21,436 bases of DNA from GCA-002840305 sp964394905. GTDB taxonomy: Bacteria > Patescibacteriota > Patescibacteriia > Patescibacteriales > UBA12465. Positions 1-7,164 of the stretch are shown in pieces. The position numbers and the translations under genes were made by a program. The stretch covers positions 1 to 21,436 of the forward strand of contig CAYMZF010000012.1 in NCBI GenBank assembly GCA_964394905.1, written 5' to 3'. Position 1 is the first letter of the stretch. The number at the start of each line of letters is the position of its first letter. Below the pieces are notes generated by a model. The model worked only from the letters and a program-made list of their open reading frames with translations. It ran no database searches and was not told where the DNA came from.

Positions 1-2
1 TT

Positions 3-434
3 AGTGGTCATAAAAGTACTCATGGTAATAAAGATCAAGAAAGAACTTCCGGTTCCGTGGGAGCCAAAGGTCCGGCTCGTATTTTTAAAGGAACAAGAAT
101 GCCGGGAAGAATGGGAGGTGACCAAGTAACTGTTAAAAATTTAGAAATAATAGAAGTTGATTTAGAAAATAATGTTTTGTTTATTAAAGGAGCCGTTCCC
201 GGATGTGAAAGTGGATTAGTTATAATAAAAGGGGCCGGTGATTTAATCGTTAAAGATAAATCAACTAAAGTTGAAGAACCAGTTATAGAAGAAAAAGAAA
301 CTGAAGTGATTACAGAAGAAAAAGAAGTAGTTGAACCGATTGTACCAGAAGAAAAAGAAAAACCAGAAGAGGTAAAAATTGAAGAAACTAAAACCGAAGA
401 AGCGGTTACTGAAAACAAAGAAACAGCTAATTAA
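3..434 (+). CDS. rplC: 50S ribosomal protein uL3, 3' part only
   Basis: The gene is cut by the window start; the frame opens at base 3 and 143 residues are visible. uL3 binds 23S rRNA close to the peptidyl-transferase centre and is an early assembly protein. The segment SHG..GS.GAKGPARIFKG followed by KMPGRMGG-type residues (here RMPGRMGG) and VKGAVPG-type residues (FIKGAVPG) is the typical C-terminal half. The family core ends near base 250. A further 58 residues form a low-complexity tail with about 21 Glu and 9 Lys by hand count, so it is strongly acidic. The GTG at base 57 is internal and is not the start, because homology continues upstream of it. Followed after 26 nt by rplD. Confidence 0.95.
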   Translation, partial: SGHKSTHGNKDQERTSGSVGAKGPARIFKGTRMPGRMGGDQVTVKNLEIIEVDLENNVLFIKGAVPGCESGLVIIKGAGDLIVKDKSTKVEEPVIEEKETEVITEEKEVVEPIVPEEKEKPEEVKIEETKTEEAVTENKETAN

Positions 435-460
435 TTTATTATTTATATTATTTAAAATAT

Positions 461-1123
461 ATGCCGGTTAAAACAAACATCTATAATCAAAACGGAGATA
501 TCGTCAGTGAATTAAAATTAGCTGATAATGTTTTTGCCGTTAAAATGAATACTGATTTAGTTCATCAAGCTATGGTTTGTCAGACTTCCAATGATCGACA
601 AGTTTTAGCTCATACTAAAACTAAGGCCGAAGTTCGTGGTGGCGGTAAGAAACCTTGGAAACAAAAGGGAACTGGACGAGCTCGAGCCGGATCAAGTCGT
701 TCTCCGATTTGGATTGGTGGTGGAGTTACTTTTGGTCCCCGAAAAGATCGAAATTTCAGTAAAAGAATTAATAAAAAAATGAGACAAAAAGCTTTAACTA
801 TGGTATTGTCCGATCGTTTGGCCGGAAATAATATAGTTGTAATTGATAAAGTTGAAATGGCTGATTTCAAAACTAAAGTTTTTAATAATTTTATTAAAAA
901 AATTGAAGTTATCTTTCCAATTGATAAAGATAAAAAAATGAAACGAAGTATTTTGTTTGTTAATGACAATAAAGATGAAAAAGTATTAAAATCTTCTAGA
1001 AATTTAGTTGGTTTTAATATTATTAATTTGGAAAATTTAAATATCGTTGATTTATTGAAATACAGAAATTTAGTTATAACCGAATCGGCCGTTAAGACTA
1101 TCAACGAACGTTATACTAAATAA
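461..1123 (+). CDS. rplD: 50S ribosomal protein uL4
   Basis: Protein of 220 residues, slightly longer than the usual 200-210. uL4 binds 23S rRNA and its extended loop lines the polypeptide exit tunnel. The loop signature GGGKKPWKQKGTGRARAGS is intact at about residues 61-79, followed by SPIWIGGGVTFGPR. The C-terminal part keeps the family pattern ending near NLVITESAV. The ATG follows a 26-nt spacer after rplC made only of A and T, with no Shine-Dalgarno motif; T is at -1. In E. coli uL4 also represses its own operon through the S10 leader; that leader would lie upstream of the window. Confidence 0.97.
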   Translation: MPVKTNIYNQNGDIVSELKLADNVFAVKMNTDLVHQAMVCQTSNDRQVLAHTKTKAEVRGGGKKPWKQKGTGRARAGSSRSPIWIGGGVTFGPRKDRNFSKRINKKMRQKALTMVLSDRLAGNNIVVIDKVEMADFKTKVFNNFIKKIEVIFPIDKDKKMKRSILFVNDNKDEKVLKSSRNLVGFNIINLENLNIVDLLKYRNLVITESAVKTINERYTK

Positions 1124-1144
1124 AAATTAATTATTTATAAATAT

Positions 1145-1606
1145 ATGGGAATATTTAATGATACAACTGACAACAAAAAAGACGTCAAAGCGACTGAGAA
1201 GAAAGCCGAAAAAAAGACTGAAAAAAAAGTGGCTAAAGTTGAACCGGTAGCCGAAGACAGTATGAAAGATTTATATAATTCCGAAGGGAAAGCTAAAACC
1301 AAAAATGGTAAAAAAGTTTTTGGTCAAGCTTATCGAGTTTTAGTAAAACCGATGATAACCGAAAAAGCCACTAATTTAAGCGCTACTAACCAATATGTTT
1401 TTATGGTTGCCAATGATACTAACAAAATTGAAGTGGCTAAAGCCATTAATGAAGTTTACGGAGTTAAACCTCTTAGCGTTAATATTATTTCAGTTAAAGG
1501 AAAAAAAGTTAGTCGCGGTCGAATTACCGGTAAACGAAAAGATTTTAAAAAAGCGATCATAACCTTAAAGAAGGGTGAAACTATTTCCGTTTACGAAGGT
1601 GTTTAA
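1145..1606 (+). CDS. rplW: 50S ribosomal protein uL23 with N-terminal extension
   Basis: Protein of 153 residues; the family is usually 95-100. The core starts near residue 61 (YRVLVKPMITEKAT) and continues with YVFMVANDTNKIEVAKAI and a C-terminal RKDFKKAIITL strand. uL23 sits at the tunnel exit and is the docking site for trigger factor and SRP. Residues 1-60 are an added hydrophilic, Lys/Glu-rich segment (repeated EKK-type units) with no recognisable domain. A start nearer the core is possible at the Met codon at residue 40, but the ATG at 1145 has the same A/T-only context with T at -1 as its neighbours. Lies 21 nt after rplD and 33 nt before rplB. Confidence 0.94.
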   Translation: MGIFNDTTDNKKDVKATEKKAEKKTEKKVAKVEPVAEDSMKDLYNSEGKAKTKNGKKVFGQAYRVLVKPMITEKATNLSATNQYVFMVANDTNKIEVAKAINEVYGVKPLSVNIISVKGKKVSRGRITGKRKDFKKAIITLKKGETISVYEGV

Positions 1607-1639
1607 AATAAAATTTATTAATTATAAATTAAATTAAAT

Positions 1640-2485
1640 ATGGCAATTAAAAAATTAAAACCAAATACTCCTAAAAGACGTCATGCTACTTATGATGATT
1701 TTTCTGATTTAACTAAAAATGTCAAAGCTGAAAAAAAATTGACTATTATTAAACCAAAGAGAAGTGGTCGAAACAATCAAGGAAAAATAACTGTTAGACA
1801 TCGTGGTGGCGGTACTCGAAGATATTTACGTTTAATTGATTTTAAAAGAGATAAATTTGATATTCCCGCTACAGTAAAGACTATTGAATATGATCCTAAT
1901 CGTGGAGCTCGTATTGCTTTGATTGTTTATCGTGATGGTGAAAAAAAATATATTGTTGCCCCGGTTGATTTGAAAGTTGGTGATCAAATTGTCAGTTCTA
2001 AAGAATTAGTGGAAATAAAAAACGGTAATACTATGCCTTTGAAGTTTATACCGGCTGGTGTTCCTGTTTATAATGTTGAAATAGAACCCGGTAAAGGAGC
2101 AAAAATTGCTCGAGGAGCCGGAAATTCTGTTCATGTGATGGGAGTTGAGGGTAAATATTGTCAAGTTAAAATGCCATCAGGTGAAATCAGATTAATTAAA
2201 AAAGAATGTTTATGTACCGTTGGTCAAGTTAGTAATCCCGACAAGATGCATATTAAAATCGGTTCCGCCGGTCGTCAAAGACATTTAGGTATTCGTCCGA
2301 CAGTTCGTGGTACCGCTATGAATCCAGTCGATCATCCTCATGGTGGTGGAGAAGGTAACCAACCTATTGGTTTAAAAAGACCTAAGACTAAATGGGGCAA
2401 ACCAGCTTTGGGTGTTAAGACTAGAAAAAAACGTCGTTCCAATAAATTAATTGTTAAACGACGCGTTAATAAAAAGAAAAAATAA
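1640..2485 (+). CDS. rplB: 50S ribosomal protein uL2
   Basis: Protein of 281 residues, normal for the family. uL2 is a 23S rRNA-binding protein needed for subunit association and peptidyl-transferase activity. The RNA-binding parts are clear: KPKRSGRNNQGKITVRHRGGG near the N terminus (about residues 38-59), the middle segment GNSVHVMGVEGKYCQVKMPSGE, and the conserved MNPVDHPHGGGEG loop holding the functionally important histidine. The tail is strongly basic. The leader before ATG is only A and T with no Shine-Dalgarno motif. Confidence 0.98.
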   Translation: MAIKKLKPNTPKRRHATYDDFSDLTKNVKAEKKLTIIKPKRSGRNNQGKITVRHRGGGTRRYLRLIDFKRDKFDIPATVKTIEYDPNRGARIALIVYRDGEKKYIVAPVDLKVGDQIVSSKELVEIKNGNTMPLKFIPAGVPVYNVEIEPGKGAKIARGAGNSVHVMGVEGKYCQVKMPSGEIRLIKKECLCTVGQVSNPDKMHIKIGSAGRQRHLGIRPTVRGTAMNPVDHPHGGGEGNQPIGLKRPKTKWGKPALGVKTRKKRRSNKLIVKRRVNKKKK

Positions 2486-2514
2486 TTAAAATATTAAAAT
2501 TTAAAATGTAAAAT

Positions 2515-2799
2515 ATGTCAAGAAGTTTAAAAAAGGGTCCATATGTTAATCCCAGAATATTAAAAAAGATTAAAGCCATGGCTCCGGGAGATAAAACAAT
2601 TATAAAAGTTTGGGATAGAGCTTGTTCTATCACTCCGGAAATGGTTGGTTTTACTATTGGAGTTCATAACGGTAAAAATCATATCCCGGTTTACATAGTG
2701 GAAAATATGGTTGGACATAAATTAGGTGAGTTTTCTATCACTAAAAAATTTGTTGGTCATGGTGGAAAAATGGCTAAAACCCAAGCTAAAGGTAAATAA
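2515..2799 (+). CDS. rpsS: 30S ribosomal protein uS19
   Basis: Protein of 94 residues, full family length. uS19 binds 16S rRNA in the head of the small subunit with uS13. It begins with the family-typical MSRSLKKGPYV, has IKVWDRACSITPEMVGFTIGVHNGK in the middle and ends with HKLGEFSITKKFVGHGGK. Placed 29 nt after rplB and 26 nt before rplV, as in the standard S10 order. Confidence 0.97.
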   Translation: MSRSLKKGPYVNPRILKKIKAMAPGDKTIIKVWDRACSITPEMVGFTIGVHNGKNHIPVYIVENMVGHKLGEFSITKKFVGHGGKMAKTQAKGK

Positions 2800-2825
2800 A
2801 ATTAAAATATAATTTAAATAATAAT

Positions 2826-3413
2826 ATGGAAGTTAAAGCTAGTTTAAAACATTTAAAAATTGCTCCGCGAAAAACCAGATTAGTGGCCGGCTTAGTTCGT
2901 GGTATGGAAGTAAATAAGGCTATTAATCAATTAAAATTTTTAAATAAAAAATCAGCCCAACCAGTATTAAAGTTAGTTAATTCTGCTATTGCCAGTGCTG
3001 TTAACAATTATGATTTGGACAAAAATAATTTAATGATAAAGGAAATTAGAATTGAAGACGGTAAAACTTTAAAAAGATGGTTACCTCGGGCTCATGGTCG
3101 AGCTACTACTATCAGAAAAAGAATGAGTCATGTTTACATTACTTTAAGTGAAATTGTTGATGGCGGAAAAAGAAAAGCTAAAGAACAAAAAATTGAAGTT
3201 CCGGTTAAATTAGATGATTTAGCTAAACAAGCTAAAAAAGATAAAACTGAAAAAGTAAGTAAGGCTAAAAAGGCAGCCGATAAAAAAATAACAGAAAAAG
3301 ATAGTGATATTGAAACTCATATAGGTGAAAAAACAAAAGGACCGAAAGCTGAGGTAAAAACTGCCGGTAATCAAAGTTTTGCTAAAAAAATGTTTCGTCG
3401 AAAAGCCGGTTAA
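2826..3413 (+). CDS. rplV: 50S ribosomal protein uL22 with long basic C-terminal tail
   Basis: Protein of 195 residues against about 110 for the family. The core is residues 1-111: APRKTRLVAGLVRG near the N terminus, then the tunnel-lining beta hairpin around WLPRAHGRATTIRKRMSH. uL22 reaches into the exit tunnel near the constriction. Residues 112-195 are an extra Lys/Glu/Ala-rich segment, mostly basic and probably unstructured, ending in FAKKMFRRKAG. The extension is in frame with no intervening stop, so it is a real part of the reading frame. Its function is unknown. Confidence 0.95.
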   Translation: MEVKASLKHLKIAPRKTRLVAGLVRGMEVNKAINQLKFLNKKSAQPVLKLVNSAIASAVNNYDLDKNNLMIKEIRIEDGKTLKRWLPRAHGRATTIRKRMSHVYITLSEIVDGGKRKAKEQKIEVPVKLDDLAKQAKKDKTEKVSKAKKAADKKITEKDSDIETHIGEKTKGPKAEVKTAGNQSFAKKMFRRKAG

Positions 3414-3448
3414 TTAGTTATATATAAATAATTTTATTAATAAATTTT

Positions 3449-4114
3449 ATGGGTAAAAAAATAAATCCAAAAATAATAAGAATAGGAGTGATAAATACTT
3501 GGCCATCAGTTTGGTTTAGTGCTGGTAATAAATATATAAAGAATGTTAAACAAGACGTTCTGATTAGAAAATATATTATCAAAAATTTTAAAGAAGCCGG
3601 TATTGATAAAGTTGAAATTAGCCGAAATTCCGGCCAAATTAATATTGATATTCATACTGCCAGACCCGGTGTCATTATCGGTCGAGGCGGTAACGGAGTT
3701 GAAGAGTTAAAAAGAACTTTGCATCGTAAATTTTTATCCAATCCGATGGAAATTCGTTTAAATAATATTAATATTAATATTAAAGAGGTTGAAAATCCGA
3801 ATTTAAGCGCTCAAATTAATGTTCAATCCATGATTTTAGAAATAGAAAAAAGAATTCCTTTCCGAAAAGTTATGAAAACTACTATCGGACGAGTAGAACG
3901 AGCCGGAGCTTTGGGTGTTAAAGTAGTAGTGGCCGGACGTTTAAATGGAGCGGAAATTGCTCGAACCGAAAAACTCATTTCCGGTAAACTTCCTTTAAGC
4001 ACTTTACGAGCCAATATTGATTATGCTCGTGGAGTAGCTCATACCACTTATGGAGCTATTGGAATAAAAGTTTGGATTTATAAAGGGGAAGTTTTTAATA
4101 AAGAACAAAAGTAA
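3449..4114 (+). CDS. rpsC: 30S ribosomal protein uS3
   Basis: Protein of 221 residues, usual for the family. uS3 lies at the mRNA entry channel and has RNA helicase-related activity together with uS4 and uS5. It starts MGKKINPKIIRIG. The KH domain is visible as ARPGVIIGRGGNGVEELK with an intact GxxG loop (GRGG). The C-terminal domain holds FRKVMKTTIGRVERAGALGVKV in its middle and RADIDYA-type residues (here RANIDYARGVAHTTYGAIGIKVWIYKGE) near the end. Standard position between rplV and rplP. Confidence 0.97.
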   Translation: MGKKINPKIIRIGVINTWPSVWFSAGNKYIKNVKQDVLIRKYIIKNFKEAGIDKVEISRNSGQINIDIHTARPGVIIGRGGNGVEELKRTLHRKFLSNPMEIRLNNININIKEVENPNLSAQINVQSMILEIEKRIPFRKVMKTTIGRVERAGALGVKVVVAGRLNGAEIARTEKLISGKLPLSTLRANIDYARGVAHTTYGAIGIKVWIYKGEVFNKEQK

Positions 4115-4146
4115 TAATTTTTAATTTTTAATTTTTTAGAAAATAT

Positions 4147-4554
4147 ATGTTAATGCCAAAGAAAACTAAATACCGAAAATCACATAAAGGAGCTCGCGGT
4201 GGCAAAGCCAGCAACATGACTAAGGTTGATTTTGGTTCCTATGGTTTAAAAAGTTTAGAAGCTTGTTGGGTTGATGCTCGTCAAATTGAAGCAGCTCGTC
4301 GAGTTATTTCTAAATATACAAAAAAAGGCGGTAAGGTTTGGATTAGAATTTTTCCTTATAAACCGGTTACTCAAAAAGGTGGTGAAATTCCAATGGGAAA
4401 AGGTAAAGGTGGTGTTGATCATTATGTTTATCCGGTCAAGCCCGGTATGGTAATGTATGAATTAGACGGTTTAACGGAAGAAATAGCTAAGCAAGCTTTA
4501 GAATTGGCTGCTTATAAATTACCGATTAAATGTAAATTTGTTAAAAAAGATTAA
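4147..4554 (+). CDS. rplP: 50S ribosomal protein uL16
   Basis: Protein of 135 residues, family length. uL16 contacts the A-site tRNA region and the 5S rRNA neighbourhood. MLMPKKTKYRKSHKG matches the family opening, which fixes the start at 4147 and not at the second ATG at 4153. The first ATG has T at -1 like its neighbours; the second has A. Further signatures are IEAARRVI, KVWIRIFPYKPVT, GKGKGGVDHYVYPVKPG and the C-terminal ALELAAYKLPIKCKFV. Confidence 0.97.
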   Translation: MLMPKKTKYRKSHKGARGGKASNMTKVDFGSYGLKSLEACWVDARQIEAARRVISKYTKKGGKVWIRIFPYKPVTQKGGEIPMGKGKGGVDHYVYPVKPGMVMYELDGLTEEIAKQALELAAYKLPIKCKFVKKD

Positions 4555-4575
4555 AAATTTAAAATTATTATAAAT

Positions 4576-4773
4576 ATGGATTTAAAAGAATTAAAAACTA
4601 AAAAAGTTTCCGAATTACATGATATTTTATCGGATTTACGCGATAAATTACGTGATTATCGTTTTAAAGATTCCAGTAAGCAATTAAAAGATGTTAGAGA
4701 AATTAGAGTTATTAAAAAAACCATCGCTCAAGTTTTGACTTTGATAAATAAAGATAAAGAAACTAAAAAATAA
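4576..4773 (+). CDS. rpmC: 50S ribosomal protein uL29
   Basis: Small protein of 65 residues, full family length. uL29 is a two-helix protein at the tunnel exit that helps form the trigger factor site with uL23. The sequence opens with DLKELKTKKVSELHDIL and has the second-helix pattern KDVREIRVIKKTIAQVLT, matching the family pattern of an Arg/Lys-rich second helix. Standard position between rplP and rpsQ; 11 nt to rpsQ. Confidence 0.94.
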   Translation: MDLKELKTKKVSELHDILSDLRDKLRDYRFKDSSKQLKDVREIRVIKKTIAQVLTLINKDKETKK

Positions 4774-4784
4774 TATATATTAAT

Positions 4785-5057
4785 ATGGCTAATTTAAATA
4801 ACAAGGAACAAGTTAATATTAAACCAAAAAATGTTATCAGAAAAAAGTTTTCCGGTGTGGTGGTAAGTAACAAGAATGATAAGACTGCAATAGTGGTAGT
4901 GGAAAGAACCAAGGTTAACGCTAAATATCATAAACGATATACTGTCAGTAAAAAGTATAAAGTTCATGATGAAAATAATTCCTGCCAAGTTGGAGATAAA
5001 GTTAATTTTGTAGAATGCCGACCTATTAGTCGTGATAAAAAATGGCGAATAGTTTAA
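4785..5057 (+). CDS. rpsQ: 30S ribosomal protein uS17
   Basis: Protein of 90 residues, family length. uS17 binds the 5' domain of 16S rRNA with an OB-like fold. Recognised by KKFSGVVVSNKNDKTAIVVVE, the RTKVNAKYHKRYTVSKKYKVHDE segment in two parts, and the C-terminal VGDKVNFVECRPISRDKKWRIV. The first 17 or so residues are a short hydrophilic lead not required for the family match. Confidence 0.96.
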   Translation: MANLNNKEQVNIKPKNVIRKKFSGVVVSNKNDKTAIVVVERTKVNAKYHKRYTVSKKYKVHDENNSCQVGDKVNFVECRPISRDKKWRIV

Positions 5058-5080
5058 TTTATATTTAATTTTTAAAAGAT

Positions 5081-5452
5081 ATGATCCAAACAGAAAGTCG
5101 ATTAAAAGTAGCTGATAATTCCGGAGCCAAAGAGGTTTTGTGTATTAGAACTTTGGGCGGTTATCGTCGTCGATATGCCGGAGTAGGTGATATTATTGTC
5201 GCTTCGGTTAAATCGGCTTCTCCTCACATGCCAATTAAAAAAGGTGATGTGGTTAGAGCCGTAATTGTCAGAACCAAAAAAGAAATTCGTCGTAAAGATG
5301 GAACTTATTTAAGATTTGATGATAATGCTTGTGTTATTATTGATAAAGAAAAAAAGGAACCTAAAGGTAGCCGTGTTTTTGGCCCGATTGCTCGAGAAGT
5401 TCGACGAGCTGGTTTTGCTAAAATTGCATCTTTAGCCCCTGAGGTTTTATAA
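5081..5452 (+). CDS. rplN: 50S ribosomal protein uL14
   Basis: Protein of 123 residues, exact family length. uL14 forms bridges to the small subunit and is the site where the silencing factor RsfS binds. It opens with MIQTESRLKVADNSGAKE and shows GDIIVASVKSA, KKGDVVRAVIVRTKKEIRRKDG, FDDNACVIID and the terminal GPIAREVRRAGFAKIASLAPEVL. It is one of the most conserved proteins in the cluster and looks intact. Confidence 0.98.
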   Translation: MIQTESRLKVADNSGAKEVLCIRTLGGYRRRYAGVGDIIVASVKSASPHMPIKKGDVVRAVIVRTKKEIRRKDGTYLRFDDNACVIIDKEKKEPKGSRVFGPIAREVRRAGFAKIASLAPEVL

Positions 5453-5459
5453 GTTAAAT

Positions 5460-5477
5460 AATTATAATAATTATAAT
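5460..5477 (+). repeat. Tandem 9-bp repeat abutting the rplX start codon
   Basis: AATTATAAT occurs twice back to back (5460-5468 and 5469-5477), with the second copy directly joined to the ATG of rplX. The unit contains the palindrome ATTATAAT. It fills nearly the whole rplN-rplX spacer and leaves no room for a Shine-Dalgarno motif. It may be chance in such AT-rich spacers or a small duplication. Confidence 0.6.
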
Positions 5478-5801
5478 ATGAAAATAAAGAAAAATGACAA
5501 AGTAAAAATATTAAGCGGAAAAGATCGCGGTAAAACCGGTAAAGTTTTACAAGTTTTTCCTGAAGACAAAAGAATTAGCGTTGAAGGCTTAAATATTTTA
5601 ATTAAACATTTACGACCTCAAAAAAGAGGAGAAAAAGGTCAACGAATTGAATTTCCGGGATTGATGAATATTTCTAACGTAAGTTTGGTTTGTCCCAAAT
5701 GCGGTCAAAATACTAGAGTTAGCTATAAAATAGTTAAAGGCGAAGATGGCACTAGTAAAAAGTTTAGAGTATGTAAAAAATGTCAGGAAACTTTAGAATA
5801 A
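5478..5801 (+). CDS. rplX: 50S ribosomal protein uL24, with zinc-binding C-terminal cysteines
   Basis: Protein of 107 residues, family length. uL24 starts 23S rRNA folding and sits at the tunnel exit. The KOW motif is at residues 5-30 (NDKVKILSGKDRGKTGKVL). Downstream is HLRPQKRGEKGQRIEFPG. Four cysteines, C72/C75 and C99/C102, form two CxxC pairs that could bind zinc, as in many bacterial uL24 proteins. Confidence 0.97.
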   Translation: MKIKKNDKVKILSGKDRGKTGKVLQVFPEDKRISVEGLNILIKHLRPQKRGEKGQRIEFPGLMNISNVSLVCPKCGQNTRVSYKIVKGEDGTSKKFRVCKKCQETLE

Positions 5802-5841
5802 AAAATTACAAAAAATAAAATTTCATTAAATAAATACTAAT

Positions 5842-6405
5842 ATGAATTTAAAAGAAAAATATAACAAAGAAATAATTCCGCAATTAAAAGAAAAGTTTTC
5901 TTATTCTAACAAACTTTTAGTTCCAAAAATAGAAAAGGTTATTATCAATGTTGGTTTCGGTCGTCATCTTAAAGACAAAGATTATATCGCTAATATTGAA
6001 AAGACTTTAATTGCCATTTCCGGTCAGAAACCGGTTTATACTAAAGCCAAAAAATCAATTTCGTCTTTTAAGATAAGAGAAGGTATGATTATCGGTATAA
6101 TGCTTACTTTACGAGGCCAAAGAATGTATGATTTCTTAGATAAATTAGTTAATGTCAGTTTTCCTAGAGTTAGAGACTTTCGAGGAATCAGTGAAAAATC
6201 AATTGACCGTCAAGGTAATTTAAGTATCGGTTTTAAAGAAAATACCGCTTTTCCTGAAGTTAAAGTTGATGATATTAATAATATTCATGGATTAGAAATA
6301 GTTATTCATTCCAGTGCCAGAAATAAAGAAGAAGGTTTGGAATTATTCCGTTTAGCCGGTTTTCCGTTTAAAAAAGAAGAAAAAAAAGAAAAAAATAAAA
6401 AATAA
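5842..6405 (+). CDS. rplE: 50S ribosomal protein uL5
   Basis: Protein of 187 residues; the family is usually 178-180. uL5 binds 5S rRNA and contacts the small subunit head. Signatures are LKEKYNKEIIPQLKEKFSY at the start, VPKIEKVIINVGFG, GQKPVYTKAKKSISSFKIREG, MYDFLDKLVNVSFPRVRDFRG and the C-terminal EEGLELFRLAGFPFKK. The last 13 residues are a Lys/Glu run beyond the family core. The spacer before it is 40 nt, AT-rich and without a Shine-Dalgarno motif. Confidence 0.97.
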   Translation: MNLKEKYNKEIIPQLKEKFSYSNKLLVPKIEKVIINVGFGRHLKDKDYIANIEKTLIAISGQKPVYTKAKKSISSFKIREGMIIGIMLTLRGQRMYDFLDKLVNVSFPRVRDFRGISEKSIDRQGNLSIGFKENTAFPEVKVDDINNIHGLEIVIHSSARNKEEGLELFRLAGFPFKKEEKKEKNKK

Positions 6406-6419
6406 TTAATATTATATTT

Positions 6420-6605
6420 ATGGCAAGAACTGCGTTAATAGTAAAAGCAAATAGAAAACCAAAATTTACAACTCGAAAGATAAATAGATGTTGGCGTTGT
6501 GGTCGAAACAAAGGCTATATGAGAGATTTTGACTTATGTCGTATTTGTTTCCGAGAATTAGCCGATAATGGTGATTTACCGGGTGTAAAAAAATCAAGTT
6601 GGTAA
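6420..6605 (+). CDS. rpsN: 30S ribosomal protein uS14, zinc-binding type
   Basis: Short uS14 of 61 residues, the length of the zinc (type Z) form; the zinc-free form is about 100. The ligands are C24, C27, C40 and C43 (CWRC and CRIC). The C terminus LADNGDLPGVKKSSW is the family ending. uS14 acts in assembly of the small subunit head next to uS3 and uS10. No second, zinc-free copy is seen in the window. Preceded by a 14-nt spacer of A and T. Confidence 0.97.
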   Translation: MARTALIVKANRKPKFTTRKINRCWRCGRNKGYMRDFDLCRICFRELADNGDLPGVKKSSW

Positions 6606-6691
6606 AAAACAAAAATAAATATATAAAATATATTAAGTTGTAAATTATTTCAAGCTTTAAAAAATAATTTTCAATTTTAAATTAAAATATT

Positions 6692-7111
6692 ATGATAGAT
6701 CCAATCGCAGACATGTTAACAAGAATAAGAAACGCTTCTTTAGTCAAAAAGGAAGAGGTCTTTTTGCCGATGAGCAAAATAAAATTAAATATCGCTAAAA
6801 TTTTGGAAAAAGAAGGTTTTGTTTCCAGTGTTAATATTGTTTCCGCCGGGCAAGATTTACAAAAAAATAAGACATCTAAGTTTGATCAAATAAGGATAGT
6901 TTTAAAATACGACAATAACGGTCAACCCCGAATCAGTTCTTTGAAGAGAATCAGTAAACCGGGTCGTAGAATTTATGTTGATAAAGATAGTATTGGTCGA
7001 GTTTTAAATGGTTTTGGAATTTCAATTATTTCCACTTCCAAAGGACTTATGACCGGTCGTGAAGCTCAGAAACAAAAAATCGGTGGAGAATTTATTTGTG
7101 AAATTTATTAA
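6692..7111 (+). CDS. rpsH: 30S ribosomal protein uS8
   Basis: Protein of 139 residues (family 130-133). uS8 binds helix 21 of 16S rRNA. It opens MIDPIADMLTRIRNASLVKK and ends with GISIISTSKGLMTGREAQKQ plus GGEFICEIY, both diagnostic. A small insertion around residues 48-57 (AGQDLQKNKT) accounts for the added length. The 86-nt spacer upstream is the longest within the ribosomal run and might hold an internal promoter, but I could not point to a convincing one. Confidence 0.96.
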   Translation: MIDPIADMLTRIRNASLVKKEEVFLPMSKIKLNIAKILEKEGFVSSVNIVSAGQDLQKNKTSKFDQIRIVLKYDNNGQPRISSLKRISKPGRRIYVDKDSIGRVLNGFGISIISTSKGLMTGREAQKQKIGGEFICEIY

Positions 7112-7131
7112 TTTTAAAGATATCTTTAAAA
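7112..7131. repeat. Perfect 20-bp palindrome between rpsH and rplF
   Basis: TTTTAAAGATATCTTTAAAA is self-complementary over all 20 bases and starts right after the rpsH stop codon. A further copy of the half-site TTTTAAAGA follows at about 7144-7152. With no loop it would make a poor RNA hairpin by itself; it could be a protein-binding site, an RNA-processing site or chance in AT-rich DNA. Confidence 0.6.
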
Positions 7132-7164
7132 AAAATTATATTTTTTAAAGAATAATAAGATATT

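Noticed and set aside
57..434. Reading rplC as a complete short gene starting at GTG 57
   Set aside because: In-frame sequence upstream to base 3 matches uL3, so the gene is truncated by the window edge and is not a 125-residue protein.
610..1104. Long open frame on the minus strand opposite rplD
   Set aside because: rplD is unmistakable on the + strand. The antisense product is Leu/Ile/Phe/Lys-rich, a by-product of AT-rich codons, with no family resemblance.
6606..6691. Internal promoter in the rpsH leader (TTGTAA at 6638-6643)
   Set aside because: No acceptable -10 hexamer lies 16-18 nt downstream, and the spacer is so AT-rich that partial matches carry little weight.
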